Assembly: GCA_025350385.1 (NCBI GenBank)
Contig: JANXXZ010000117.1
Span: 1 to 13,674, forward strand
Direction: 5' to 3'
Length of the DNA stretch: 13,674 nt
From: Bacteroidales bacterium
GTDB taxonomy: Bacteria > Bacteroidota > Bacteroidia > Bacteroidales > UBA4417
Shown here: piece after piece, positions 6,914-13,674 of the stretch
How positions within the stretch are numbered: position 1 is the stretch's first letter
Layout: every line of letters starts with the position of its first letter
Program-made: the position numbers and the translations under genes
Notes under the pieces: model-generated
The model's input: the letters and a program-made list of their open reading frames with translations, nothing else
Databases searched by the model: none
What the model was told of the DNA's origin: nothing

Positions 6914-8504
6914 AGTATGAGAATGTTTTTGTATCAATTCGTGAATCCCAGAATTGCTGTTCCAGCTCTGTTTCATACCGTTTGTATTCTTTTGCTTCCG
7001 TCCTAAGATATAATTCCGGATTTTCGACCAGTTGCCTCAGCTTCAGTAAATCCTTATCTTTTATCCAATGCTCACGCATCCATTCCAGGTAATAGCCTTT
7101 TGAATAAAGAAACAGCTCATAATCTTCATTTTCACCCGGGAGTATGAAGTTGAATTTATACTCACTTCCGGGCATCGATATCAAATAGTCGGAAGGATCA
7201 ATAATCGATTTTAATGCAGAATTATCAGGGATGCCCTTGTTCAAAATGCTGTTGGGAGTAATCTCGGTCGGGGTTACTTTTTCTTTGATATTGGTCAAAC
7301 CTGCATAATTGATTCGCCACAACCCTTTGTTCATAACAAGCTTCAATTTTACATCTGAGCCTGGAGAATGCTTTTTAAGTGGGAGAATTTGTTTATTGAT
7401 GGCAATAGGGCCAGTTTCGTTAAATCCGCCCTGGAAATCCCAGTTATTGGTTAGCTCATTCCATGAGTAAACATCTATATTGCCAAGCTTTTCCTTAATG
7501 CCGCCCTTCAGTTTGTCCCTGATTCCTGAACTGCTTTCAATTTTTGCAAACACATCCCCTACTTCATCGCCCATGTAACCAAGGGCGCTATAAATAAAAT
7601 ATGTGGTCATCAGGGTCTGGCGAAAATTTAAGACAAGTCCTATATTTTTTGAATTTCCGACCTTATTAAATTCCAGATAAATTTCTTCCTTACAGCTTAG
7701 ATTATTTTTGTCAGACAGGCTAAAACGCTCCTGGTAATCAATTTCCTGAAGCAATTTGGTAATGTTACCTTCATCCGCTTTTGCCATGCTCAGAACATAA
7801 TTGTCTTTACAGAGATAGAAATCATCGGCCGGGGAATGGTAAACACGTTCACCTTTTTGCCTGGGATAAGCCAGGAGCTTAACGTCGTTCACGCAATGAG
7901 TTTCCAATGCCTCATTTTTCATTGTAATTGAAAACCGGTTCGACGAAAGCGGTTTATTGTTCAGAGCATCGATATCGGCGTACTCTAATGAAGGAGAAAT
8001 TGCATTTGAAAATCCCTCTGCATCTGCATAATGAAAATTATCATTTTCGTTCATATAAAATGTAGGACAAGAGCCAAAACAAGCTTTGGGAACAGTAAGA
8101 CATATTACACCTACTACAACATCAACTCCTGCCAGAATACTTAACGCTGCAACTCTCGATGCTTCCGGGTTAACAATCTTAGTATTGGTTTCAAATATAA
8201 AGACACTGTCGATCGGGATCGAAATAGCACCTTCACAGATTAAATTCCGGTTAAAATCATATTTTGATCCTGCTCCTGAAACCGTATTAAGACTGGTATC
8301 CGCTTTCCAGTTGTCGCGAAGAATGCAGATATCTCCGTTTTTCAAATGGGCTTTTAAAAAAGGTTTAGTTTGCAGGTTTGCAGTTTCATGAAGCAGGCTG
8401 TTAACTTCCTTATAATTGGAACGGAAATAATAAGTTGTACAGGAATATAAGGTAATAAAAACAGTTGCCACAACCGTTACAAGTACTAAAATCCTTTTTG
8501 TCAT
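6903..8504 (-). CDS. large lipoprotein of unknown function with a CFGSCPTFY motif
   Basis: The 533-residue product begins with a lipoprotein signal peptide (MTKRILVLVTVVATVF, then LYSC with the modified Cys at 22). A beta-rich region (about 45-108: LKNGDICILRD, then ISIPIDSVFIFE) leads into a hydrophobic segment (about 118-138). Directly after this comes CFGSCPTFY (142-150), a stretch beginning AEGFSNAISPSLE (162-174) and MKNEALETH (195-203), which look like the conserved core of a family I cannot name. The rest is a large soluble region with no recognised domain. The ATG at 8504 is well placed before the signal peptide. The gene heads a two-gene operon with the following lipoprotein, overlapping it by 11 bases, and diverges from the DUF4954 gene. 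The two cysteines of CFGSC could form a disulfide outside the cytoplasm. Confidence 0.75.
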   Translation of the reverse strand: MTKRILVLVTVVATVFITLYSCTTYYFRSNYKEVNSLLHETANLQTKPFLKAHLKNGDICILRDNWKADTSLNTVSGAGSKYDFNRNLICEGAISIPIDSVFIFETNTKIVNPEASRVAALSILAGVDVVVGVICLTVPKACFGSCPTFYMNENDNFHYADAEGFSNAISPSLEYADIDALNNKPLSSNRFSITMKNEALETHCVNDVKLLAYPRQKGERVYHSPADDFYLCKDNYVLSMAKADEGNITKLLQEIDYQERFSLSDKNNLSCKEEIYLEFNKVGNSKNIGLVLNFRQTLMTTYFIYSALGYMGDEVGDVFAKIESSSGIRDKLKGGIKEKLGNIDVYSWNELTNNWDFQGGFNETGPIAINKQILPLKKHSPGSDVKLKLVMNKGLWRINYAGLTNIKEKVTPTEITPNSILNKGIPDNSALKSIIDPSDYLISMPGSEYKFNFILPGENEDYELFLYSKGYYLEWMREHWIKDKDLLKLRQLVENPELYLRTEAKEYKRYETELEQQFWDSRIDTKTFSYYAN

Positions 8505-8669
8505 TTCGTTTTGGTTTTAACCGAGTGACAGTTTTCATATTAAAGCCCGGAATCTTCATTCTTAAGGTACACAGAACTAATTGAATGGGGAGGAATTTTT
8601 GCCCAAAGAAGAGGTAAAATTCAGTCCTTCAGATAAAGGTATTTACTTCGAGTGAAGAATAAGCTATTT

Positions 8670-8677
8670 CAAATATA
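8670..8677 (-). promoter_or_regulatory. candidate -7 element for the lipoprotein operon
   Basis: On the minus strand TATATTTG matches TAnnTTTG exactly, but no TTTG lies 19-21 bases upstream, so the -33 element is missing or poor. Transcription from here would give a leader of about 160 bases. That leader would hold a small hairpin (CTTC-GAGT-GAAG, near 8645-8656). A weaker candidate (TAGTTCTG at 8579-8572 with TTTG at 8607-8604) has a 24-base spacer. Confidence 0.3.
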
Positions 8678-8764
8678 CGACATTTTCCGGAATTATAATT
8701 GTATAAATAAGACTATCAGTAACAATTAAACTTTATATTTCCGGCTTTTATCATTAATCATGAG

Positions 8765-8794
8765 TTTTTAACCACTTTCAATCAGTTAGATTTG
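8765..8794 (+). promoter_or_regulatory. candidate promoter of the DUF4954 gene
   Basis: TAGATTTG at 8787-8794 fits TAnnTTTG exactly, and TTTT at 8765-8768, 18 bases before it, fits three of four -33 positions. Transcription would start near 8801, leaving about 77 bases of leader. Confidence 0.4.
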
Positions 8795-8811
8795 CCTGTT
8801 GATCATTTTTC

Positions 8812-8830
8812 TTTAGCTCCTCAGGCTAAA
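8812..8830 (+). repeat. small hairpin in the DUF4954 leader
   Basis: TTTAG...CCT at the left pairs with AGGCTAAA at the right, an 8-bp stem with a two-base bulge and a one-base gap that may open into a small loop. It lies about 48 bases before the ATG and inside the predicted leader. It could be an operator or an RNA element; nothing else supports either reading. Confidence 0.25.
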
Positions 8831-8877
8831 CCTTACGCAGGAATTTGTACTTTTAAAATCGAATTTTAACTATTACA

Positions 8878-11094
8878 ATGAACGAAATAGCAAAACACCC
8901 CATTGTCACCCTCGGTTATAATTTTATTCCGGCCGGGTGCCTTCCTGATGGAAAAGATGAATACTATCTGCGAAACCGTCAGAATACCACCAACAGCCGC
9001 TACCGCCAGCTTACTGCTCATGAGATCGAAGTACTTGTGCGAAACCGTAACACCAGCGACAATTGGAATATGTTACTGGTTTCGGACGCCTTTAATCCGG
9101 AACTGGTAAAGAATTGCAAGTTTTTTGGTCTGGTCCGAATTGGCAACCTTGAATCCTATTACCTCGAATTCCATGATCTCCGGATACCGGTAGGACTCTA
9201 TAACAGTACTATTATCAACTGCGACTTTGGGAACAATGTTGTAGTGGATAATGTAAACTATTTTGCTTACTACATCACCGGTGACGAAGTAATCGTAGCA
9301 AATGTGAATGAAATCGCCACCTCCGATCATGCGAAATTCGGAAATGGCATTCTTAAAGAAGGTGAAAGTGAAGATATCAGGATATGGCTGGAGCTTTGCA
9401 ACGAAAATGGGGGACGAAGCGTCATGCCATTTGACGGTATGCTGGCAGGTGATGCCTGGCTCTGGACCCGTAACAGGCACAATACCGATCTCCAACGTCG
9501 TTTCCGTGAAATGACCGAGAAAAAGTTCGATAATTTTCGCGGGTATTATGGTACACTGGGAAGCAGGACAGTAATAAAAAACTGCAGCATTGTTAAAGAT
9601 GTGAAAACCGGGACTGATGCTTACCTGAAAGGCGCCAACAAACTGAAAAACCTGACTATAAATTCCTCAGCTGATGCACCCACTCAGATCGGGGAAGGTT
9701 GTGAACTGGTAAATGGGATCATCGGCTACGGTTGCCGGATCTTTTACGGGGTAAAGGCAGTGCGTTTCCTGATGGGTTCTAATTCACAATTGAAGTATGG
9801 TGCACGTCTTATTAATTCATTCCTTGGCGACAATGCCACCATATCCTGTTGCGAGGTGCTGAATTCACTTATTTTTCCTGCCCATGAGCAGCATCACAAC
9901 AATTCATTCCTGATTGCGGCTACTATTGAAGGCCAGAGTAATATTGCCGCAGGTGCTACTATCGGTTCAAACCATAACAGCCGGGGTGCCGACGGCGAAC
10001 TGGTTGCCGGTCGTGGGTTCTGGCCGGCCCTTTGCACTAGTGTAAAGCATAACTCCAAATTTGCTCCATTCACTCTGCTTGCCAAAGCTGATTACCAGAA
10101 CGAATTAAATATCACGCTTCCATTTTCACTTGTGAGCAATGACCCAGCCAACGACCGCCTGGTGATCATGCCTGCTTACTGGTTCATGTATAATCTTTAT
10201 GCCCTCGCGCGGAATGCCTGGAAAATGGCTGACCGGGACAAACGCCCTGAGCAGTTACAACACCTGGAAACCAACTACCTGGCTCCTGATACAGTGAATT
10301 CTATGTTCAATGCTTTGGCGGTATTGGAATTGATTTATGGCAGGGAAATACTTCAACAGGAGCAACCTGGTTCAACTTTACAGGAAGAGGATTGCCGGAA
10401 AAAAGGCAGGCAGTTGCTTTTAGCAGGTTCCTGCGCTTTGCAGGATATCGAAGTATCGGACCAGGGTTTTGAACACAGCAAGAGGAAATGCCTGATTGTA
10501 AAATTGCCAGGGGCATATACTTCTTATTGCGACTTCATCCGGATTTACGCAGCCGAAATTATCCTGGAATTTACCAGGAAACATCCTGAAATAACCTTTG
10601 ATGACTTTGCGGGGCTCTTCACCCTGGCTGAAAGCAGAAAGGAATTCGTAAACGTTGGCGGTCAACTCATGCGTGCTGATAAGCTGGAATCAATGAAACA
10701 ACAAATTACCTCTTACGAAATAGTGAGTTGGGAAGATGTTCATCATTTTTACCTGACGCAGGCCGACAACTATGGTGGCGACAAGTTAGTTCACGCAATA
10801 GTATCGATCAGGGAACTGATGCAACCTGCAGGCATAGAAAAAGAGTTTATAGGACGTTTTTTCCAGGATTATGTGTTGCTCAAAGAAAAGTACACTCAGG
10901 GAATCACCGAGTCAAAGCTTCGTGATTACAGTAATCCTTTCCGGCAAATGGTATATGAAAACAAGGATGAAATGTTTGCTGTACTTGGAAAACCTGAGAG
11001 TAACTCATTTATTAAAATGCAAAAACATCATCTCGTTCAGATAAATCTGCAGGTCAAGGCCCTACTTGATCGTTGGGCAATTAAAGGTTCCTGA
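8878..11094 (+). CDS. DUF4954 family protein with left-handed beta-helix repeats
   Basis: The 738-residue product has no signal peptide or membrane segment, so it is expected in the cytoplasm. I recognise it as DUF4954, a long Bacteroidota/spirochaete family of unknown function. Residues about 100-400 carry irregular hexapeptide-like turns (for example CDFGNNVVVDNV, IGEGCELVNGIIGYGCRIFYG, LGDNATISCCEVLNS and IAAGATIGSNHNS), as in left-handed beta-helix acyltransferases and sugar nucleotidyltransferases. The conserved HEQHHNNSFLIAA and GRGFWPALCTSVKHNSKFA stretches follow. The C-terminal half (about 430-738) is mainly helical. Its length is usual for the family. The frame is intact and base use matches its neighbours. 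The ATG at 8878 has no good ribosome-binding site, as is common in this phylum. It is probably a single-gene transcript, divergent from the lipoprotein operon. Confidence 0.85.
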   Translation: MNEIAKHPIVTLGYNFIPAGCLPDGKDEYYLRNRQNTTNSRYRQLTAHEIEVLVRNRNTSDNWNMLLVSDAFNPELVKNCKFFGLVRIGNLESYYLEFHDLRIPVGLYNSTIINCDFGNNVVVDNVNYFAYYITGDEVIVANVNEIATSDHAKFGNGILKEGESEDIRIWLELCNENGGRSVMPFDGMLAGDAWLWTRNRHNTDLQRRFREMTEKKFDNFRGYYGTLGSRTVIKNCSIVKDVKTGTDAYLKGANKLKNLTINSSADAPTQIGEGCELVNGIIGYGCRIFYGVKAVRFLMGSNSQLKYGARLINSFLGDNATISCCEVLNSLIFPAHEQHHNNSFLIAATIEGQSNIAAGATIGSNHNSRGADGELVAGRGFWPALCTSVKHNSKFAPFTLLAKADYQNELNITLPFSLVSNDPANDRLVIMPAYWFMYNLYALARNAWKMADRDKRPEQLQHLETNYLAPDTVNSMFNALAVLELIYGREILQQEQPGSTLQEEDCRKKGRQLLLAGSCALQDIEVSDQGFEHSKRKCLIVKLPGAYTSYCDFIRIYAAEIILEFTRKHPEITFDDFAGLFTLAESRKEFVNVGGQLMRADKLESMKQQITSYEIVSWEDVHHFYLTQADNYGGDKLVHAIVSIRELMQPAGIEKEFIGRFFQDYVLLKEKYTQGITESKLRDYSNPFRQMVYENKDEMFAVLGKPESNSFIKMQKHHLVQINLQVKALLDRWAIKGS

Positions 11095-11396
11095 TGATTC
11101 ATTTCTACCCGATGAAACAATAGCACGAGAGAGCTGGTAAGGAATTGCGGATTTTAGATTTCAGGTTTTGTGCAAAGTCCCGTTGATAATTCTAATTTTC
11201 AGATGTCTCCGGTAAGGTCTTTCGATTTGTCTCAATCCTTGTTTCGGATACTGATTAAATATCTAAAATCTCTAAAACATTACACTATCGATTCCTCCTT
11301 GTTTTTTCAATTTAGTTGAGCATTTTGCAATAAAACATTAAACATTTTTGATATTCTGCTGTTTATTTGGAATTGCACATCTTTTTCGGAAACAAC
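11095..11396. other. intergenic stretch upstream of the MerR gene
   Basis: No gene is visible. GATTTTAGAT at 11150-11159 recurs as its reverse complement at 11261-11270, about 100 bases away; such words are common in AT-rich Bacteroidota spacers. TTTG boxes at 11324-11327 and 11347-11350 and the near -7 box TTTATTTG at 11362-11369 are present, but none are correctly spaced. The promoter of the MerR gene is therefore unresolved. Confidence 0.3.
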
Positions 11397-12278
11397 ATGA
11401 TACGGTATTCAATCAAGGACCTGGAAAAGCTTACCGGGATTAAAGCTCATACAATACGGATTTGGGAAAAACGGTATCACCTGTTAGAACCGGCACGTAC
11501 CCTGACCAATATCAGGTCATATACGGATGAAGATCTCCGAGGTCTGTTGAATGTGTCCATTCTTTACCGATTTGGCTTAAGGATATCGAATATCGTAAGA
11601 ATGACACAGGAAGAGATATCCAAGACTGTTGTTGACATTACCTCCAGCGATTCCGACTACCAACATGAAGTCGAAAGCCTAGTTTTATCCATGATCGAGA
11701 TGGACGAACAACGTTTTGAAAAAATACTCTCTTCAGCAATTATTAAGCTTGGGTTCGACAATACAATCACTGAAATACTCAGCCAGTTTCTTGAAAAAAT
11801 AGGAGTACTCTGGCAAATCGGAACTATCACTCCTGCCCAGGAACATTTCGTGAGCAACCTGATAAGGCAAAAGCTCATATTGGCTATTGATGGTCAGCAT
11901 GCAGCCTATACCGAAGCTTCTAAAACATTCCTGCTTTTTTTGCCGGCCAATGAATACCATGAAATGGGACTCCTGTATTATCATTACCTGCTCAAAAAAG
12001 GCGGACACAAGGTCATTTACCTCGGACAAAACGTACCGATCATGAACCTTGTTGATATTGCATCGATCAAACCTGTTGATTTCCTCTTTACATCCATCAC
12101 TTCAGCAATGCCTGGTGATGATTTGCAGGAATGCCTTGACCACTTATCAACGTTGTTTCCTGAAAAGAAAATACTGGTTGGCGGTTACCAGTTTCACCAG
12201 GTGTTTGCGAGATTACCCTTTAACATATATTTATTGAACTCTGCCCAGGAATTCGTTGAATTTTTAGAAAAAGTATAG
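11397..12278 (+). CDS. MerR-family regulator with CarH/LitR-type cobalamin-binding domain
   Basis: This 293-residue protein has an N-terminal MerR winged helix (about 1-70; YSIKDLEKLTGIKAHTIRIW, then the IRSY wing). It is followed by a helical B12-cap domain (about 90-165) and a Rossmann-like cobalamin-binding domain (about 175-293). The cap shows W139, nine residues, E149-H150, the W-x9-EH signature of CarH/LitR. The C-terminal domain shows EYHEMG (186-191), the ExHxxG form of the B12-ligand motif, with H188 as probable lower ligand. In characterised relatives, adenosylcobalamin favours DNA binding as a tetramer and light breaks it. In Thermus CarH a His follows the Trp; here it is Q140. I chose the ATG at 11397 because MIRYSIKDLEKL is the normal MerR start; a TTG at 11367 would add ten unrelated residues. 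A terminator follows, and the ECF sigma gene, a likely target or partner, comes next. Confidence 0.85.
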   Translation: MIRYSIKDLEKLTGIKAHTIRIWEKRYHLLEPARTLTNIRSYTDEDLRGLLNVSILYRFGLRISNIVRMTQEEISKTVVDITSSDSDYQHEVESLVLSMIEMDEQRFEKILSSAIIKLGFDNTITEILSQFLEKIGVLWQIGTITPAQEHFVSNLIRQKLILAIDGQHAAYTEASKTFLLFLPANEYHEMGLLYYHYLLKKGGHKVIYLGQNVPIMNLVDIASIKPVDFLFTSITSAMPGDDLQECLDHLSTLFPEKKILVGGYQFHQVFARLPFNIYLLNSAQEFVEFLEKV

Positions 12279-12298
12279 CAATATATCTATCCTATCAA

Positions 12299-12328
12299 GA
12301 AATCCGGTCCATCAGGCCGGATTTTTTC
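12299..12328 (+). terminator. rho-independent terminator of the MerR gene
   Basis: AATCCGG at 12301-12307 and CCGGATT at 12317-12323 form a perfect 7-bp stem with a 9-base loop, followed by a T-run (12322-12327). It lies 20 bases after the stop codon and separates the regulator transcript from the sigma gene. Confidence 0.8.
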
Positions 12329-12359
12329 ATATATAAATATTTGATTATTTGAATGTTGG

Positions 12360-12377
12360 AATTTCATCCCTGAAATT
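12360..12377. repeat. short perfect inverted repeat upstream of the sigma gene
   Basis: AATTTCA and TGAAATT enclose TCCC, a perfect 7-bp inverted repeat. It lies just before the first TTAACA motif of the spacer. It could be a binding site for a dimeric protein; nothing further supports this. Confidence 0.25.
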
Positions 12378-12533
12378 TAACATTTTTTAAAATTAGATAT
12401 TTGTTTTGTTTAATATTTGGTTGTATTTTCGTTAACAGGTTTTAATCATTCTAAATTAAAATAGTAAATGCCTGAAACCATTGTTAATAGTGATGTTAAC
12501 ATGTTTTAACACGAAAATAACATATTATTAACA
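12378..12533 (+). promoter_or_regulatory. array of TTAACA motifs, candidate operator of the ECF sigma gene
   Basis: The AT-rich spacer carries TAACA words in the same orientation near 12378, 12433, 12497, 12507, 12517 and 12529; five of the six are TTAACA. The unit GTTAACANGTTTTAA occurs twice, at 12431-12445 and 12495-12509, with only the N differing; the copies are 64 bases apart, close to six helical turns. TGTTAACA (12494-12501) is a perfect palindrome, and TGTTAA at 12482-12487 and TGTTTTAACA at 12502-12511 add more arms. The last TTAACA (12528-12533) sits where the -33 box of the sigma promoter should be. The repeats are seen; that the neighbouring MerR protein or the sigma factor binds them is inference. 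Confidence 0.45.
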
Positions 12534-12553
12534 TTATTTTTAATCTTTATAAA

Positions 12554-12561
12554 TAACTTTG
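12554..12561 (+). promoter_or_regulatory. -7 element of the ECF sigma gene
   Basis: TAACTTTG fits TAnnTTTG exactly and is identical to the -7 box of the LytTR gene. No TTTG lies 19-21 bases upstream; that position holds TTAACATT. The start site would be near 12568, about 32 bases before the ATG. A promoter lacking its -33 box often depends on an activator or an alternative sigma factor. Confidence 0.5.
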
Positions 12562-12599
12562 TCTAACTTTATTCAATAATAATTAAACATCTATATATC

Positions 12600-13106
12600 A
12601 TGACACAGATAGAATTCACCCATAAGCTCGTCAGTTTGCACGATAACCTGCACTATTATGCAAACATGCTGACTTCCAACCGTGAAGAAGCAAAAGATCT
12701 GATTCAGGATACTTATCTGAAAGCGCTATCCAACCGCGATAAGTTTGCCGACGATACAAACCTGAAGGCATGGACATACACTATTATGAAAAACACCTTT
12801 ATCAATAATTATCGCCGTAACCAGAAAGCCAACACCATTATTGATAATACAGAAGATCTTTTCTACCTGAACATCCCGCGCAAATCGGATTTTGCTTCAC
12901 CCGAATCAAAGTATTCGGAAAAAGAGATCCGGAAGAGTATTTCGAAACTTGCACCCGACCAGCGCCTGCCTTTTGAAATGCATAATGAAGGTTTTAAGTA
13001 CAAAGAAATAGCCGACAGTCTGAACATTTCGATTGGAACAGTCAAGAGCCGCATATTCTTTACCCGGCGTAAACTCATGGATAATCTCAAAGATTTTACG
13101 GATTAG
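12600..13106 (+). CDS. ECF-type RNA polymerase sigma factor
   Basis: The 168-residue protein has the two-domain ECF layout. Region 2 (about 8-75) shows EEAKDLIQDTYLKAL (29-43) and NLKAWTYTIMKNTFINNYRR (54-73), which bind core polymerase and the -10 region. Region 4 (about 110-165) shows the helix-turn-helix KYKEIADSLNISIGTVKSRI (133-152) for -35 contact. Length is normal. No anti-sigma gene follows; instead a strong terminator lies 50 bases downstream. The upstream neighbour is a B12-type MerR regulator, and such pairs drive light-induced genes, often carotenoid synthesis, in several bacterial groups. That suggests control by the MerR protein rather than by an anti-sigma factor. The ATG at 12600 is the only good start and no clear ribosome-binding site precedes it. 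Confidence 0.85.
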   Translation: MTQIEFTHKLVSLHDNLHYYANMLTSNREEAKDLIQDTYLKALSNRDKFADDTNLKAWTYTIMKNTFINNYRRNQKANTIIDNTEDLFYLNIPRKSDFASPESKYSEKEIRKSISKLAPDQRLPFEMHNEGFKYKEIADSLNISIGTVKSRIFFTRRKLMDNLKDFTD

Positions 13107-13155
13107 TTCATCATTTCCTGAATATCCGGATTTTTTTCTATTTCAATCATAAAAT

Positions 13156-13189
13156 CCACAGATCTGACAGTAGATTTGTGGTTTTTTTT
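13156..13189 (+). terminator. rho-independent terminator of the sigma gene
   Basis: CCACAGATCT (13156-13165) and AGATTTGTGG (13172-13181) form a 10-bp stem with one G-T wobble and a 6-base loop, followed by eight T residues (13182-13189). An A-run just before the stem can extend the pairing. Confidence 0.8.
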
Positions 13190-13443
13190 ATAGCTAAGCT
13201 GATAAAATAAAAGGTTCTGTTAAGAAAACTTTGGAAAACAATTCAATTAATGAACTAAAACCAGATGAAGGTTCCATTTTCCAGGTGCCGGGTTCCGATG
13301 TCAGATCAAAATTATATATTTACAAAAAATAGTAGAAGCTCAGAACATCAGAACAATTGAAATAAGCAGTTTGCATTAGGAACCAAGCACAAGGAACTTT
13401 TATGGGAAACACTAATCCTACACTATTTTAAATTCAGAACCAA
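13190..13443. other. intergenic stretch upstream of the peroxiredoxin gene
   Basis: No gene is seen. One TGTTAA half-motif (13218-13223) resembles the words in the sigma spacer. TTTG at 13370-13373 with GAACTTTT at 13394-13401 has correct spacing (20) but a poor -7 match, so a promoter is only possible. Confidence 0.25.
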
Positions 13444-13674
13444 ATGAAAATAAATACAGGTGATCTGCTCCCCTCTTTTTCCTTATACGACCAGGAAGGG
13501 AATATTTTTAAAAGTGAAAGCCTTTCCGGCAAAAAAGCAATGGTGATATATTTTTACCCTAAAGATGAGACAGCCGGATGTACAAAGGAAGCATGCGCAT
13601 TTCGCGACAGCTATCAGGATTTTATAGATGCAGGAGCTGAAGTAATTGGTATCAGTTCCGATAGCGTTGAATCT
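13444..13674 (+). CDS. bcp: Bcp/PrxQ-type thioredoxin-dependent peroxiredoxin, partial
   Basis: The window ends inside this gene after 77 codons, about half the family's usual length of 150-155. The start MKINTGDLLPSFSL, the VIYFYPKDETAGCTKEACAF stretch and FRDSYQDF are typical of Bcp. Cys46 in TAGCT is the peroxidatic cysteine and Cys51, four residues between, is the resolving cysteine of the atypical two-Cys Bcp class. Such enzymes reduce hydrogen peroxide and organic hydroperoxides in the cytoplasm using thioredoxin. The gene has its own spacer of 337 bases from the sigma gene and a terminator between them, so it is not in the sigma transcript, but it could be a target of that sigma factor. 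Nothing looks broken in the visible part. Confidence 0.88.
   Translation, partial: MKINTGDLLPSFSLYDQEGNIFKSESLSGKKAMVIYFYPKDETAGCTKEACAFRDSYQDFIDAGAEVIGISSDSVES

Noticed and set aside
9073..9495. 140-codon minus-strand open frame inside the DUF4954 gene
   Set aside because: It is fully antisense to a well-supported gene and its product resembles no family.
11150..11270. GATTTTAGAT inverted repeat as ends of an insertion element
   Set aside because: The arms are 10 bases of low complexity, the enclosed 100 bases hold no gene, and no target duplication is visible.

Overview
The window looks like chromosomal DNA of a member of the Bacteroidota. Several promoters fit the Bacteroidota pattern TTTG - about 19 bases - TAnnTTTG; the best is TTTG-N19-TAACTTTG in front of the LytTR gene. 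The gene content fits too: DUF4954, a FISUMP-domain lipoprotein, DUF6629, membrane LytTR regulators, and lipoproteins with a Cys lipobox. Start codons have weak or no Shine-Dalgarno sequence. I see no tRNA, rRNA, CRISPR array, transposase or phage gene.

Layout. 1-194: AT-rich leader with short degenerate repeats. 195-872 (+): DUF6629 membrane protein. 1118-1750 (+): SanA/YdcF-type (DUF218) envelope protein. Then a hairpin that could terminate transcription from both sides. 1993-4880 (-) is a block of two decayed genes. The first is a FISUMP lipoprotein gene with two in-frame TAA codons. The second is a B12-binding radical SAM (DUF4070-type) gene with three frameshifts and one stop. 4881-5345: non-coding, with a three-armed inverted repeat. 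5346-6188 (-): membrane-anchored LytTR regulator with a near-ideal promoter. 6380-8504 (-): a two-gene lipoprotein operon whose reading frames overlap by 11 bases. 8878-11094 (+): DUF4954 protein, transcribed divergently from that operon. 11397-12278 (+): MerR regulator with a CarH/LitR-type cobalamin-binding half, followed by a terminator. 12600-13106 (+): ECF sigma factor behind an array of TTAACA motifs, followed by a terminator. 13444 to the end (+): the first 77 codons of a Bcp-type peroxiredoxin.

How the genes may work together. The right end resembles the B12/light-responsive MerR plus ECF sigma pairs known from Bacteroidota and other bacteria. Here the pair is followed by a peroxide-detoxifying peroxiredoxin rather than, within view, carotenoid genes. 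The sigma promoter has a perfect -7 element but no recognisable -33 element; a repeated TTAACA motif sits where the -33 would be, as expected if a regulator supplies or blocks activity there. This link is inferred. The lipoprotein operon and the LytTR gene lie in the same direction but have separate promoters, and nothing in the sequence ties them to one pathway.

The most unusual signal is the decay block. Both genes can be read end to end once a few specific lesions are undone, which points to recent, probably still ongoing, gene loss. The radical SAM active-site cysteines survive only in a shifted frame between two mutually compensating indels.
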